DNA of 44,258 nucleotides from an uncultured Acidobacteriota bacterium (lineage in GTDB: Bacteria > Acidobacteriota > Blastocatellia > Pyrinomonadales > Pyrinomonadaceae): positions 36,257-80,514 of the forward strand of contig CADEGD010000015.1 in NCBI GenBank assembly GCA_902826795.1. The letters are read 5' to 3'. A program made the translations under genes and the position numbers. How positions within the stretch are numbered: position 1 is the first letter of the stretch; each line of letters begins with the position of its first letter. This document shows, in pieces, positions 1 through 7,186 of the stretch. The notes under the pieces are model-generated. The model did not search any database. It saw only the letters and a program-made list of their open reading frames with translations, and was not told where the DNA came from.

Positions 1-1082
1 ACGTCCGACTTGGTAGTCGTACGACCTAAGGAAAATCTAATCGAACCCATCGCCCGGGAATATGGTACATCCATTGCGGCGAGGACGGGTGAACTGGCCT
101 TCGATTCGGAATTGCATGCCGACCCGGTGGATACGCAGATTCCGGCTTCATCAAGGTGGTGGAGGATCATTTCGCCGTTGAGGTTTTCGAACGAAATGTT
201 TGCTGTGTTGGGCAATCGGCTGCCGGTTTCCCCGTTCACGCTGGCGATGTCGAAGCTTTCGAGAATAGAGGATTCAAGCAGGTCGCGAAGACGCCGGATT
301 TCGTCCATCGGTGAGAGGTCGGCAACGAAGTCGGCCGCGGCGCCGATTCCGGCGATTTGATGCACGGCTTCGGTTCCTGCTCGCCTGCCGCGCTCCTGTC
401 CGCCGCCGATCTGGATGGCCGGTAGGTCGATACCGTCCCGGATATAGAGGGCTCCGACACCTTTAGGACCGTGAAACTTGTGGGCTGAGAGCGAAAGGAG
501 ATCGATTCCCATTTTCTTCACGTCGATCGGCATTTTGCCTGCGGCATTTACGGCGTCTACGTGCAGAATCGCATCGGAGCGTTCTTTGACGATCGCCGAT
601 ACCTGTTCGATCGGAAAAACAACACCAGTCTCGTTATTCGCCAACATGACTGAGACGACAGCGGTGCTCGGCGTCAGAGAATCGCGAAGTTGGTCCAGAT
701 CGAGAGTTCCTTGACGGCCCACATCAATCCAAGAAACAGTGTTGCCGCGAGACTCGAGCTTTTCGCACAGTTTTCGCACGGCTTCGTGTTCGACGCGGGT
801 CGTTACGATGCGGTTTTTGTCTGGACGGGACTCGAGTGAGCCGACGATCGCCCAATTGTCGCTTTCGGTTCCGCCGGACGTGAATACGATCTCGGGAGTT
901 TCGGCACCGATAAGGTTTGCAACGGATGTGCGAGCACTCTCGACGATCTCGCGGGCCGGTTGTCCAGCGGCGTGGGCGGACGATGGATTGCCGTACATGG
1001 CCAATGCCTCGGTCATCGCTTGAATTACGGCGGGAGCGAGCGGAGTGGTCGCGTTATTGTCCAGATAAATAGGCGTTCGCAC
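1..1082 (-). CDS. iscS: Cysteine desulfurase, NifS/IscS family (3' end cut by window edge)
   Basis: PLP enzyme that removes sulfur from cysteine as an enzyme-bound persulfide for Fe-S cluster, tRNA thiolation or selenium chemistry. The reading frame is open from GTG at 1082 to the window edge, giving 360 residues; the family is usually 380-400, so about 20-40 C-terminal residues are missing. An in-frame TAA shortly upstream makes the GTG the only ordinary start, and the protein begins MRTPIYLDNNATTPL, a typical family start. The PLP-binding lysine is K202 in SAHKFHGPKG. The persulfide cysteine is C323 in STGSACNS, the form seen in the IscS/NifS group rather than SufS. The gene is divergent from the cyclase gene, with 47 bases between. 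A possible supply role for the selenium pathway implied by selD is inference only. Confidence 0.93.
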   Translation of the reverse strand, partial: MRTPIYLDNNATTPLAPAVIQAMTEALAMYGNPSSAHAAGQPAREIVESARTSVANLIGAETPEIVFTSGGTESDNWAIVGSLESRPDKNRIVTTRVEHEAVRKLCEKLESRGNTVSWIDVGRQGTLDLDQLRDSLTPSTAVVSVMLANNETGVVFPIEQVSAIVKERSDAILHVDAVNAAGKMPIDVKKMGIDLLSLSAHKFHGPKGVGALYIRDGIDLPAIQIGGGQERGRRAGTEAVHQIAGIGAAADFVADLSPMDEIRRLRDLLESSILESFDIASVNGETGSRLPNTANISFENLNGEMILHHLDEAGICVSTGSACNSESKASSPVLAAMDVPYSRAMGSIRFSLGRTTTKSD

Positions 1083-1090
1083 GCGCTCAA

Positions 1091-1119
1091 TTTACCATTC
1101 GCCGTTTCCGAATTACAAT
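1091..1119 (+). promoter_or_regulatory. Putative sigma70-type promoter for the cyclase gene
   Basis: TTTACC (1091-1096) and TACAAT (1114-1119) are 17 bases apart. Transcription would start near 1126, only about four bases before the GTG at 1130, so the mRNA would be essentially leaderless. Predicted by eye from hexamers only. Confidence 0.4.
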
Positions 1120-1129
1120 CAAGTATATT

Positions 1130-2872
1130 GTGGCAGCGAAGTTAAGGATCATGGAGCCGGGCGGAGCTCACCGCGAATTTCCGCTGGAGCCGGGCAAAAA
1201 TTACACGATCGGGCGCTCGAATGAGAACAGCATCGTTCTCAATGACAGGCGCGTGTCGCGCAAACATGCGCACATAGTTGCGGATGGCGAGAAGTTTCGG
1301 ATCGTTGACGGCTTTCATGAGAACGGCGTTTTAAAGCGAAGCGTCAACCACGTATTCGTTAACGGCTCGCCGACTCTAGAAAAGTCGTTAGAGCAAGGCG
1401 ACACCGTGATGATCGGTGAAAGCCAGTTGATGTTTCTCGACGTGCTTCCGCAGCCATTCATTCCCGAACATCACGTGAGCTATGCATCGGCTTCGGTGGC
1501 CGCACCGGCTCCCTCGGTAGCGGCACGAAACGCGCCGACTATCACGGATTCGGCAAAGGGCATCGATTACGACGACAAGCCGCTCGGCCAGACACAGATG
1601 AAGATCTCGGCCAACGAGATCATCGGCCGGCAATCTCATTTGTCCATAGAGTCTGCTATCGCCTCGCCTGAAGAGATCAAGGATCTGCGCCGGAAGGCTC
1701 GCATGCTAGAGCTGCTTTACGAGATGAGCCGCTCGATCGGAACGGTGTTTGACCTAAAGGAGATCTTCGACGTCGCTACGGATCTCATCTTTCGCGGAAG
1801 CCCGGCAGACCGCGTGGTAGCCCTCTTGGCCGATGAAACGCTGGACGGGAAGATCCTCGACTACAGCCTCGTTCCAGTAAGCGTGAAAACGCGCGATGAA
1901 AAGATCGACGCTTCGGCCGATTCGATTACTATCAGCCGCACGATCACGCAGAAGGTTATGCGTGAAAAGGTCGCTTTGTTATCGCAAGACGCGAAGACCG
2001 ACGCACAGTTCCTTGGTGCCGAATCGATCGTTTCGCAGGGTGTTCGCTCGACGATCTGCGCTCCGTTGATAACCGAATCGAACGTACACGGCGTGATCTA
2101 TGCGGACCGGCTCGATCCGTTTGCGGCGTTTAGCTCGGACCATCTCGAGCTGATCAGCGCCGTCGCTGCTCAGACGGCCGTGACGGTAGAAACGGTAAAG
2201 GCTCACAAACGCCTTGCCCGCGAGGAAGTCGCTCGAGCAAACTACAGCCGGTTCATGCCCGAATATGTAGTGAAGCAGTTGCTGCAAAGTCCGGATTCAT
2301 TCAGGCTCGGCGGCGTGAACCAGACGGTCACGGTGCTGTTCGCAGACATTCGCGGATTCACGGCGATATCGGAACGCGAAAAACCCGAAAAGGTGGTCGG
2401 CCTGCTCAACAAATACTTTTCGGTGATGTCGGACATAATTTTCGAGCACGGCGGTACGCTCGATAAATATATCGGCGACGGATTGATGGCGATCTTCGGC
2501 GCGCCGACGGTCGGCGAGGAAGATGCTTTGAACGCCGTTAAAGCGGCAGTCACGATGCAGAAGCAGATCGCGAAACTAAACGAAGAACTTCGTGCCGAGG
2601 GTTACGAAGGTATATCGATCGGCATCGGGCTGCACACGGGCGAGGCGACGATCGGTTACATCGGTTCCGACAAGCGTTCTGAATACACAGCGATCGGCGA
2701 CACGGTCAATCTTGCGTCGCGTCTGGAATCGAACGCCGGCGGCGGCCAGGTATTAATGACCGAAGCAACCGCAGCCGCCAGCGGGAATCTAATACCCGTG
2801 AACCAGCGTGAGCCGTTGACCGTAAAAAATCGCGTTCAGCCGGTCAATGTACTAGAGGTTCGCTGGGGTTAA
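1130..2872 (+). CDS. FHA-GAF-class III adenylate cyclase
   Basis: Predicted cytoplasmic signalling enzyme that makes cyclic nucleotide, probably cAMP. The 580 residues hold an N-terminal FHA phosphothreonine-binding domain (about 4-95, with GRSNENS and RRVSRKHAH), a linker, a GAF sensor domain (about 190-365) and a C-terminal class III cyclase domain (about 395-575). Metal-binding aspartates are D406 in FADIRGF and D450 in YIGDGLMAIFG. K446 fits adenine recognition, and D524, N527 and R531 lie in AIGDTVNLASR, so the catalytic set is complete. No membrane segment is seen. The GTG start is preferred over ATG 1151 because the first FHA strand (AKLRI) would otherwise be lost. The FHA domain suggests coupling to a Ser/Thr kinase, and the GAF domain to a small ligand; neither partner is in the window. 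Confidence 0.93.
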   Translation: MAAKLRIMEPGGAHREFPLEPGKNYTIGRSNENSIVLNDRRVSRKHAHIVADGEKFRIVDGFHENGVLKRSVNHVFVNGSPTLEKSLEQGDTVMIGESQLMFLDVLPQPFIPEHHVSYASASVAAPAPSVAARNAPTITDSAKGIDYDDKPLGQTQMKISANEIIGRQSHLSIESAIASPEEIKDLRRKARMLELLYEMSRSIGTVFDLKEIFDVATDLIFRGSPADRVVALLADETLDGKILDYSLVPVSVKTRDEKIDASADSITISRTITQKVMREKVALLSQDAKTDAQFLGAESIVSQGVRSTICAPLITESNVHGVIYADRLDPFAAFSSDHLELISAVAAQTAVTVETVKAHKRLAREEVARANYSRFMPEYVVKQLLQSPDSFRLGGVNQTVTVLFADIRGFTAISEREKPEKVVGLLNKYFSVMSDIIFEHGGTLDKYIGDGLMAIFGAPTVGEEDALNAVKAAVTMQKQIAKLNEELRAEGYEGISIGIGLHTGEATIGYIGSDKRSEYTAIGDTVNLASRLESNAGGGQVLMTEATAAASGNLIPVNQREPLTVKNRVQPVNVLEVRWG

Positions 2873-2900
2873 CCGCGCCCGTCCATGCTTTCGATTTTTC

Positions 2901-2930
2901 TTGGCAGCCAACCCGCAAAAGCACTATAAT
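2901..2930 (+). promoter_or_regulatory. Putative sigma70-type promoter for mreB
   Basis: TTGGCA (2901-2906) and a perfect TATAAT (2925-2930) are separated by 18 bases. The start of transcription would fall near 2937, giving a leader of about 11 bases before the mreB ATG, with no visible Shine-Dalgarno sequence. Confidence 0.55.
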
Positions 2931-2947
2931 CAACGCACCGCTCTTAT

Positions 2948-4021
2948 ATGTTGAAGATCTCTTCACTCAAGAAACTCGTCACCGATCAGATGGCTATCGA
3001 CCTGGGTACGGCGAGCACTATCATCGCTGTTAAGGATCGCGGCGTCGTGCTTGATGAGCCTTCGCTGATCGCCGTTAACGAGCTGACCGAAGAGATCGTT
3101 GCATACGGCCAGGAAGCCGCGGACATGACCGGCCGCGAAGGCCGAGACGTGTCGGTGAAAGCTCCGCTGATCGGCGGAGTGGTCGCCGATTTCGAGCGGA
3201 CGAAAAAGATGCTCGCGAACTTCGTAAAGAAAGCTCGCTCGGGCGGATCGAACATCGCTCTTTCGGCGATCATGACCATGCCTTCGGACGTCACTCACGT
3301 CGAGCAGCGGGCGCTGAGCAACGCGGCGGAAGAAGCGGGTATCGGTAAAGTTTTCATGATGGAAGAGGGGTTGGCGGCTGCGTTCGGCGCTGGTGTTCTT
3401 CCGACGGACAAGCGGGCCTCGGCGATCGTCGACATCGGCGCTGGGACTACTAATGTTGCGATCATCGCTAAGGGTTCGGTCGTTCATTCGGCGAGTGAAA
3501 GGTTCGGCAGCAACGAGATCAACGCAGTGCTCGCGACTCATCTTCGCCGCCACCGCGGGTTGCAGGTCGGCGAGGAAACGACCGAGTTCCTCAAGACAAA
3601 TTTTGTATCGACATTCATACCCGACGACATCTCACGCTCGATCGACGTGCGCGGCCGAGACGTTCAGACGGGAAGCCCGGCTGCGGTCGAGATCACGACG
3701 GGCGAGGTATATCCGGTCGTGGAAGCTGTTGTTCGACGGATCGCCGAACTGGTAAAAGACACGCTGACCGAACTGCGGCCGGAGGTTGCGGCTGATATTT
3801 ACGATCGAGGCGTTGTGTTGACGGGCGGCGGTTCGCTGCTGGATGGGCTCGATCAGTATCTTCGCTCTTACATCAATCTTGCCGTTTCGGTTGCTGAAGA
3901 GCCGCGTTACGCAACCGTCAACGGCCTTGTGAAGCTATTCGACGATCCCAAACTTCTCGAACGCGTTTCACGCAATGACCTTGGCATACTTCAGAACGCC
4001 GAGATTCCTTTTGAAGCCTAA
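2948..4021 (+). CDS. mreB: Rod shape-determining protein MreB
   Basis: Bacterial actin homologue that forms filaments under the inner membrane and guides the elongation peptidoglycan machinery. The 357 residues carry the actin-fold nucleotide motifs: phosphate-1 loop at about 18-24 (DLGTAST), phosphate-2 at 162 onward (DIGAGTTNV), and the adenosine motif near the C-terminus (VVLTGGGSLLDG). The length is slightly above the usual 335-350, mainly at the N-terminus, where a hydrophobic-basic stretch could help membrane binding. It is a single gene: mreC, mreD and rodA are not adjacent, unlike many bacteria. The stop codon ends one base before the stop of the convergent recF, so the two genes share no spacer and no terminator is seen between them. 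A paralogue such as Mbl cannot be excluded. Confidence 0.92.
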   Translation: MLKISSLKKLVTDQMAIDLGTASTIIAVKDRGVVLDEPSLIAVNELTEEIVAYGQEAADMTGREGRDVSVKAPLIGGVVADFERTKKMLANFVKKARSGGSNIALSAIMTMPSDVTHVEQRALSNAAEEAGIGKVFMMEEGLAAAFGAGVLPTDKRASAIVDIGAGTTNVAIIAKGSVVHSASERFGSNEINAVLATHLRRHRGLQVGEETTEFLKTNFVSTFIPDDISRSIDVRGRDVQTGSPAAVEITTGEVYPVVEAVVRRIAELVKDTLTELRPEVAADIYDRGVVLTGGGSLLDGLDQYLRSYINLAVSVAEEPRYATVNGLVKLFDDPKLLERVSRNDLGILQNAEIPFEA

Positions 4022-5149
4022 CTACATTCCGGCACTTTGAACTGTTGAAAGCGAGGGGGTTATCTCGCCGTCTTTGACGCGCATGATCGTTGCCAGCGAT
4101 CCGAACTCATCGGCAAAGGATTCTTTTGAGGTTGTGACGAAGGTTTGCGTGCGGCCTGAGAGATACTCCAACAACTGGCCGATACGTCGATAGTCGAGTT
4201 CGGCATCGATGTCATCGAGCAGGAAAAGCGGGTATTCGCCGCGTTGTTCGAAAAAGATCTCGATGTTTGCAAGCTGGAGCAAAAGCAGGGCGCTTCGCTG
4301 CTGGCCCGAAGAGCCGAATTTGCGGATGTCTCGGCCGTTTAGCGTGATCTCGAGGTCATCGCGATGCGGCCCGATCAGGGAATGGCCTGCGACCATCTCC
4401 GCCTGAACCCGCATCTCTAGCCGCTCAGTGATAAGGGCTTCGTAGTCGTTCAGGTCGCCTTTGTCTTCTAGCGACGATAGATAGCGGATCGCGATCTTCT
4501 CTTCGCCAAACAGACCTTTCGCGAGGGCGGAGTTCAGCCGCTCGACGATCCTGACGCGGGAGCGGTGTACTTTCGAGGCGACTGAAACCAGCTGTTCATT
4601 CCACGGAGCGAGCGCTTCGCTTATCTTTTCAAGCGAAAGCTCGCGGTCGCGGGCATTTTGGAGCAGCGAATTCTTCTGGCGGACGATCTTTGAGTAGTCG
4701 GCGGTCGTTTGTACGTAGGGCGGATGGATCGCGGTAATCGAATCATCGAGAAACCGGCGGCGATTCTCCGGCGTTCCGCGTACAACCTCAAGCTCATCCG
4801 CATTAAACACGACGGCGTGCAGCTCCCCTAGGTATCGCTGAATCGTCTCTCGCTTACCGTTTACCGAGAACGCCTTCGAAGTGCCTTCGATCACCGCCCG
4901 AAGCTCGTGGGCAATGTCCTCCGACACCTGAATCTTGCCAACCAGAAGGGCAGAAGGTTCATCAAAACGGATCGATTCGGAGAGTTTTGAGGTCCGGAAT
5001 GAACGCGTGGTAGCGAGGATGTGTATGCATTCGAGCCAATTGGTCTTGCCTTGGCCGTTGTCGCCTAGTAAGATGTTCAAACCGGAACCGCAGACGGTTT
5101 TCCCCCTCACATTGCGGAAGTTCCGAGCTTCGAGTTCGGTCAAAAGCAT
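4022..5149 (-). CDS. recF: DNA replication and repair protein RecF
   Basis: SMC-like ATPase that helps load RecA on gapped DNA through the RecFOR pathway. With ATG 5149 as start the protein has 375 residues, the normal length. The Walker A motif GDNGQGKTN is at 29-37 (K35), the ABC-type signature is SSGQQRSALLL, and Walker B is PLFLLDDIDAELD, all in the usual order and spacing. A TTG two codons upstream (5155) could also serve as start. In many bacteria recF lies in the dnaA-dnaN-recF-gyrB group; here neither dnaN nor gyrB is next to it, so it is separated from that cluster although rpmH-rnpA-parAB lie in the same window. It converges on mreB with no intergenic bases. Confidence 0.95.
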   Translation of the reverse strand: MLLTELEARNFRNVRGKTVCGSGLNILLGDNGQGKTNWLECIHILATTRSFRTSKLSESIRFDEPSALLVGKIQVSEDIAHELRAVIEGTSKAFSVNGKRETIQRYLGELHAVVFNADELEVVRGTPENRRRFLDDSITAIHPPYVQTTADYSKIVRQKNSLLQNARDRELSLEKISEALAPWNEQLVSVASKVHRSRVRIVERLNSALAKGLFGEEKIAIRYLSSLEDKGDLNDYEALITERLEMRVQAEMVAGHSLIGPHRDDLEITLNGRDIRKFGSSGQQRSALLLLQLANIEIFFEQRGEYPLFLLDDIDAELDYRRIGQLLEYLSGRTQTFVTTSKESFADEFGSLATIMRVKDGEITPSLSTVQSAGM

Positions 5150-5294
5150 TTCCAAATTTTAGCACGACCTGGTTATCCCTTCTGCCCCCAAGCAGTTACG
5201 TGACAAAGCATTTCGGGATAGCAAGACAAGATCAAGTCAAATTGACTGCCCAACTTATATTTCTGGAGATGAATGAAATTAGAGATGTAGTTTA

Positions 5295-5323
5295 AAAGGA
5301 GGTGTTGAACTAGATTTAACACC
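5295..5323 (+). promoter_or_regulatory. Strong Shine-Dalgarno-like sequence inside a hairpin
   Basis: AAAGGAGGTG (5295-5304) is a near-perfect anti-16S match. Its 3' part is the 5' arm of a hairpin at 5301-5323 (nine pairs including one G-U, five-base loop). No real gene starts at a normal distance: a TTG follows almost at once but reads only two codons. The redoxin ATG is 49 bases after the Shine-Dalgarno-like sequence. It may be a leader element or a remnant of a lost small gene; the rest of 5156-5352 shows nothing definite. Confidence 0.3.
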
Positions 5324-5352
5324 GTTTAGACTTACCCTCAGAATTTCAAACC

Positions 5353-5859
5353 ATGCGACTCCTTCCTGTATTTATCCTCACCATCGTTCTTGCGGCAAGC
5401 GCCCTAGCGCAGCAAAATCTGCAGGTCGGCCAGGTGGCGCCGGACTTTTCGGCTCGCACGCTTGACGGTCAAACAGTCAATCTAAAGGACTTACAGGGTA
5501 AGGTCGTCGTGCTGACGTTTTGGTCCACCCGATGTGCGATCTGCCACAGCGAGATACCTAAACTGAACCAGGTGGTCGACCGGTATAAGGGAAAAGACGT
5601 TGCTTTTCTCGCGTTGACGATGGAAAGCGATGCCAAGGTGAACCCGTATTTACGGCAGAACCCTTTTAATTATACGATCGTCCCGAATGGTTTTGGGGTG
5701 GTTTTGAAATATGCCAACATGACCAAAGACGGCGGCATCAGTATGGGATTTCCGTCGTATTTCCTGATAAATAAACAGGGTTCGATCAGCCTGAGGGCCG
5801 AAGGTTGGGACAAGTCGCAGAACCTCGACACACAGATCTCGCGGCTGCTTACCGAATAG
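5353..5859 (+). CDS. TlpA/ResA-like thiol-disulfide oxidoreductase, exported
   Basis: Thioredoxin-fold protein probably acting in the periplasm. The 168 residues start with a signal peptide (about 1-19, hydrophobic, ending ASALAQ). An AhpC/TSA-type redoxin domain follows, with GQVAPDF at 26-32. The redox motif CAIC gives C61 and C64 after the typical FWST stretch, and a cis-proline is seen in GFPSYFL. The length fits the TlpA/ResA group, which usually reduces cytochrome c apoproteins or other exported thiols. No cytochrome biogenesis gene is adjacent, so the partner is unknown. The gene stands alone and is followed by a clear hairpin terminator. Confidence 0.88.
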   Translation: MRLLPVFILTIVLAASALAQQNLQVGQVAPDFSARTLDGQTVNLKDLQGKVVVLTFWSTRCAICHSEIPKLNQVVDRYKGKDVAFLALTMESDAKVNPYLRQNPFNYTIVPNGFGVVLKYANMTKDGGISMGFPSYFLINKQGSISLRAEGWDKSQNLDTQISRLLTE

Positions 5860-5881
5860 AAGAATTTAAGATCGAATGGCG

Positions 5882-5917
5882 ACCCGGCTGATCACGCGAT
5901 CCGCCGGGTTTCGTTTT
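5882..5917 (+). terminator. Rho-independent terminator after the redoxin gene
   Basis: The perfect stem ACCCGGC (5882-5888) / GCCGGGT (5903-5909) contains a further GATC/GATC inner stem and is followed by TTCGTTTT. Confidence 0.7.
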
Positions 5918-6264
5918 GGATGTCCTTACAGTCTTAAGGGCGAAAATGCGATCCGAATTTCAGTTTGGCGCAGGCATTTTTACGTTTGGCGCAGCAATTT
6001 TTTGTGTCAATTTTGACCTCTTTCGCACGAAAGTAGCGATAGTGCCGAATGCCGCAAGCGACGATTGCATAGCGGCGAAAGTGCTCCGCGAAAAATGACC
6101 TTTTTCTTAGCCTCCCGCGGCTAGTTCTCGAGGAGACCACTGAGCACGATGAAACGGCGGGAAGAAGAAGCAAATTGCGCGGCGCAGTTGAGCGAAAAGG
6201 CTGTTATATTCCGGCGTTTTGTTTATAGTCTTTCTCTTGACCGCTGCTTCGGCGGTCGTCTCGT
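5918..6264. other. Non-coding stretch with a 21-base imperfect tandem repeat
   Basis: No convincing gene is seen between the redoxin terminator and tRNA-Ser. Two adjacent 21-base units at 5963-5983 and 5984-6004 both begin GTTTGGCGCAG and end in an A/T-rich run. The small open frames here lack a start signal and any family resemblance. The tRNA promoter should lie at the downstream end but could not be assigned with confidence. Confidence 0.5.
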
Positions 6265-6350
6265 GGAGGGGTAGCCTAATTGGTAAGGCAGTAGTCTTGA
6301 AAACTACCGCGAGTAATCGCTTGCAGGTTCGAGTCCTGTCCCCTCCGCCA
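6265..6350 (+). tRNA. tRNA-Ser (anticodon UGA)
   Basis: Class II tRNA. The seven-pair acceptor stem is GGAGGGG (6265-6271) / CCCCTCC (6340-6346). The anticodon stem GTAGT/ACTAC encloses the loop CTTGAAA with anticodon TGA at 6298-6300. A long variable arm (GCGA/TCGC stem) is present, the T loop is TTCGAGT, the discriminator base is G6347, and CCA is encoded at 6348-6350. It reads UCA and other UCN codons. Confidence 0.97.
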
Positions 6351-6361
6351 CATTTGATTTT

Positions 6362-6558
6362 AGGTTTGGGATTGCGGATTTTGGATGGGCGAAACCGCTC
6401 CCCGTACTCACCCTTCAAACTACAAAATAATTCCGGTCCGCACCTTAATTTCTTGCCTCAGTTCAAATATTGGTTTAGCCTAGCACTGAATGAATGCTCA
6501 TTCATAGGTGGGCTGGTTGCGGGATCGGAGTCATTTCGAAATCCGCAATCTCAAACCT
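6362..6558. repeat. 24-base inverted repeat pair between tRNA-Ser and fadR
   Basis: Positions 6362-6385 and the reverse complement of 6535-6558 agree at 21 of 24 bases (core GATTGCGGATTT). They bound about 150 bases that contain the FadR operator. This could be a small non-autonomous element or a dispersed intergenic repeat that inserted next to the tRNA; no target-site duplication was recognised. Confidence 0.45.
6487..6504. promoter_or_regulatory. FadR-type operator
   Basis: TGAATGAATGCTCATTCA is an inverted repeat with 7-base arms and a 4-base centre. From memory it matches the Bacillus FadR (YsiA) box, TGAATGA-N4-TCATTCA, in both arms. It lies 64 bases before the start of a FadR-like gene, so autoregulation of the fadR-fadD pair is expected. 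Confidence 0.7.
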
Positions 6559-6568
6559 GAATTAGAAG

Positions 6569-7186
6569 ATGGCACGAAACTCGAAGGGAACGGCAGCAGT
6601 TAAGACGGTGGTCGCCGATAAGCGTGAAGCGATCCTTCGTGCGGGGGTTCGTGTGTTTGCGGCGAAGGGGTTTTTTAATTCGAAAGTTGCCGACATCGCG
6701 CGTGAGGCTGGGATCGCCGATGGTACGGTTTATCTATATTTCAAGAGCAAAGACGAGATCTTGCATTCGATATTCGACCGGGCGATGGCGAATTTTATTG
6801 ACGAAGGCCGCCGCGAGCTTGAGCCGATAACCGACCCGATAGAAAAGCTGAAGACGATCGCCCGGCTTCATCTGGAACGGCTGAGCGCGGACCGCGACCT
6901 TGCGGTCGTGTTTCAGATAGAGCTTCGCGGGTCGACCAAGTTTATGCAGGAATTTTCGGCGGCGGGCTTTGCGGAGTATCTCGACATCATCAAACGAACG
7001 ATCGAGCAGGGGCAGAAGGCCGGCGCGTTTCGGAAAGACATGAAGCCGGTCGTTTGCGCGAAGATACTTTACGGAGCTCTCGACGAGATGGTGACGAACT
7101 GGATCTTGTCCGCAAATAAATATCCGCTGCCGCCAATGGCGGATGAAGTTTTGAAGATCTATCTCGGAGGTTTGCTGGTTAAATGA
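6569..7186 (+). CDS. fadR: TetR-family fatty-acid regulator, FadR (YsiA) type
   Basis: DNA-binding repressor expected to be released by long-chain acyl-CoA. The 205 residues have a TetR helix-turn-helix at about 30-65 (IAREAGIADGTVYLYFKSKD) and an all-helical ligand domain. Several stretches resemble Bacillus subtilis FadR closely, from memory: ADGTVYLYFK, LAVVFQIELRGS, and YGALDEMVTNWILS-NKY. Its stop overlaps the start of the acyl-CoA synthetase by four bases (ATGA), so the two are translationally coupled. A FadR-box operator lies just upstream. The N-terminal extension of about 17 residues before the conserved KREAIL is longer than in Bacillus. Operator and neighbour together make the assignment to fatty-acid degradation control fairly firm. 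Confidence 0.88.
   Translation: MARNSKGTAAVKTVVADKREAILRAGVRVFAAKGFFNSKVADIAREAGIADGTVYLYFKSKDEILHSIFDRAMANFIDEGRRELEPITDPIEKLKTIARLHLERLSADRDLAVVFQIELRGSTKFMQEFSAAGFAEYLDIIKRTIEQGQKAGAFRKDMKPVVCAKILYGALDEMVTNWILSANKYPLPPMADEVLKIYLGGLLVK

Noticed and set aside
5916..6098. 60-codon frame between the redoxin gene and tRNA-Ser
   Set aside because: It lies over a 21-base tandem repeat, starts right after the terminator, and has no ribosome site or family resemblance.
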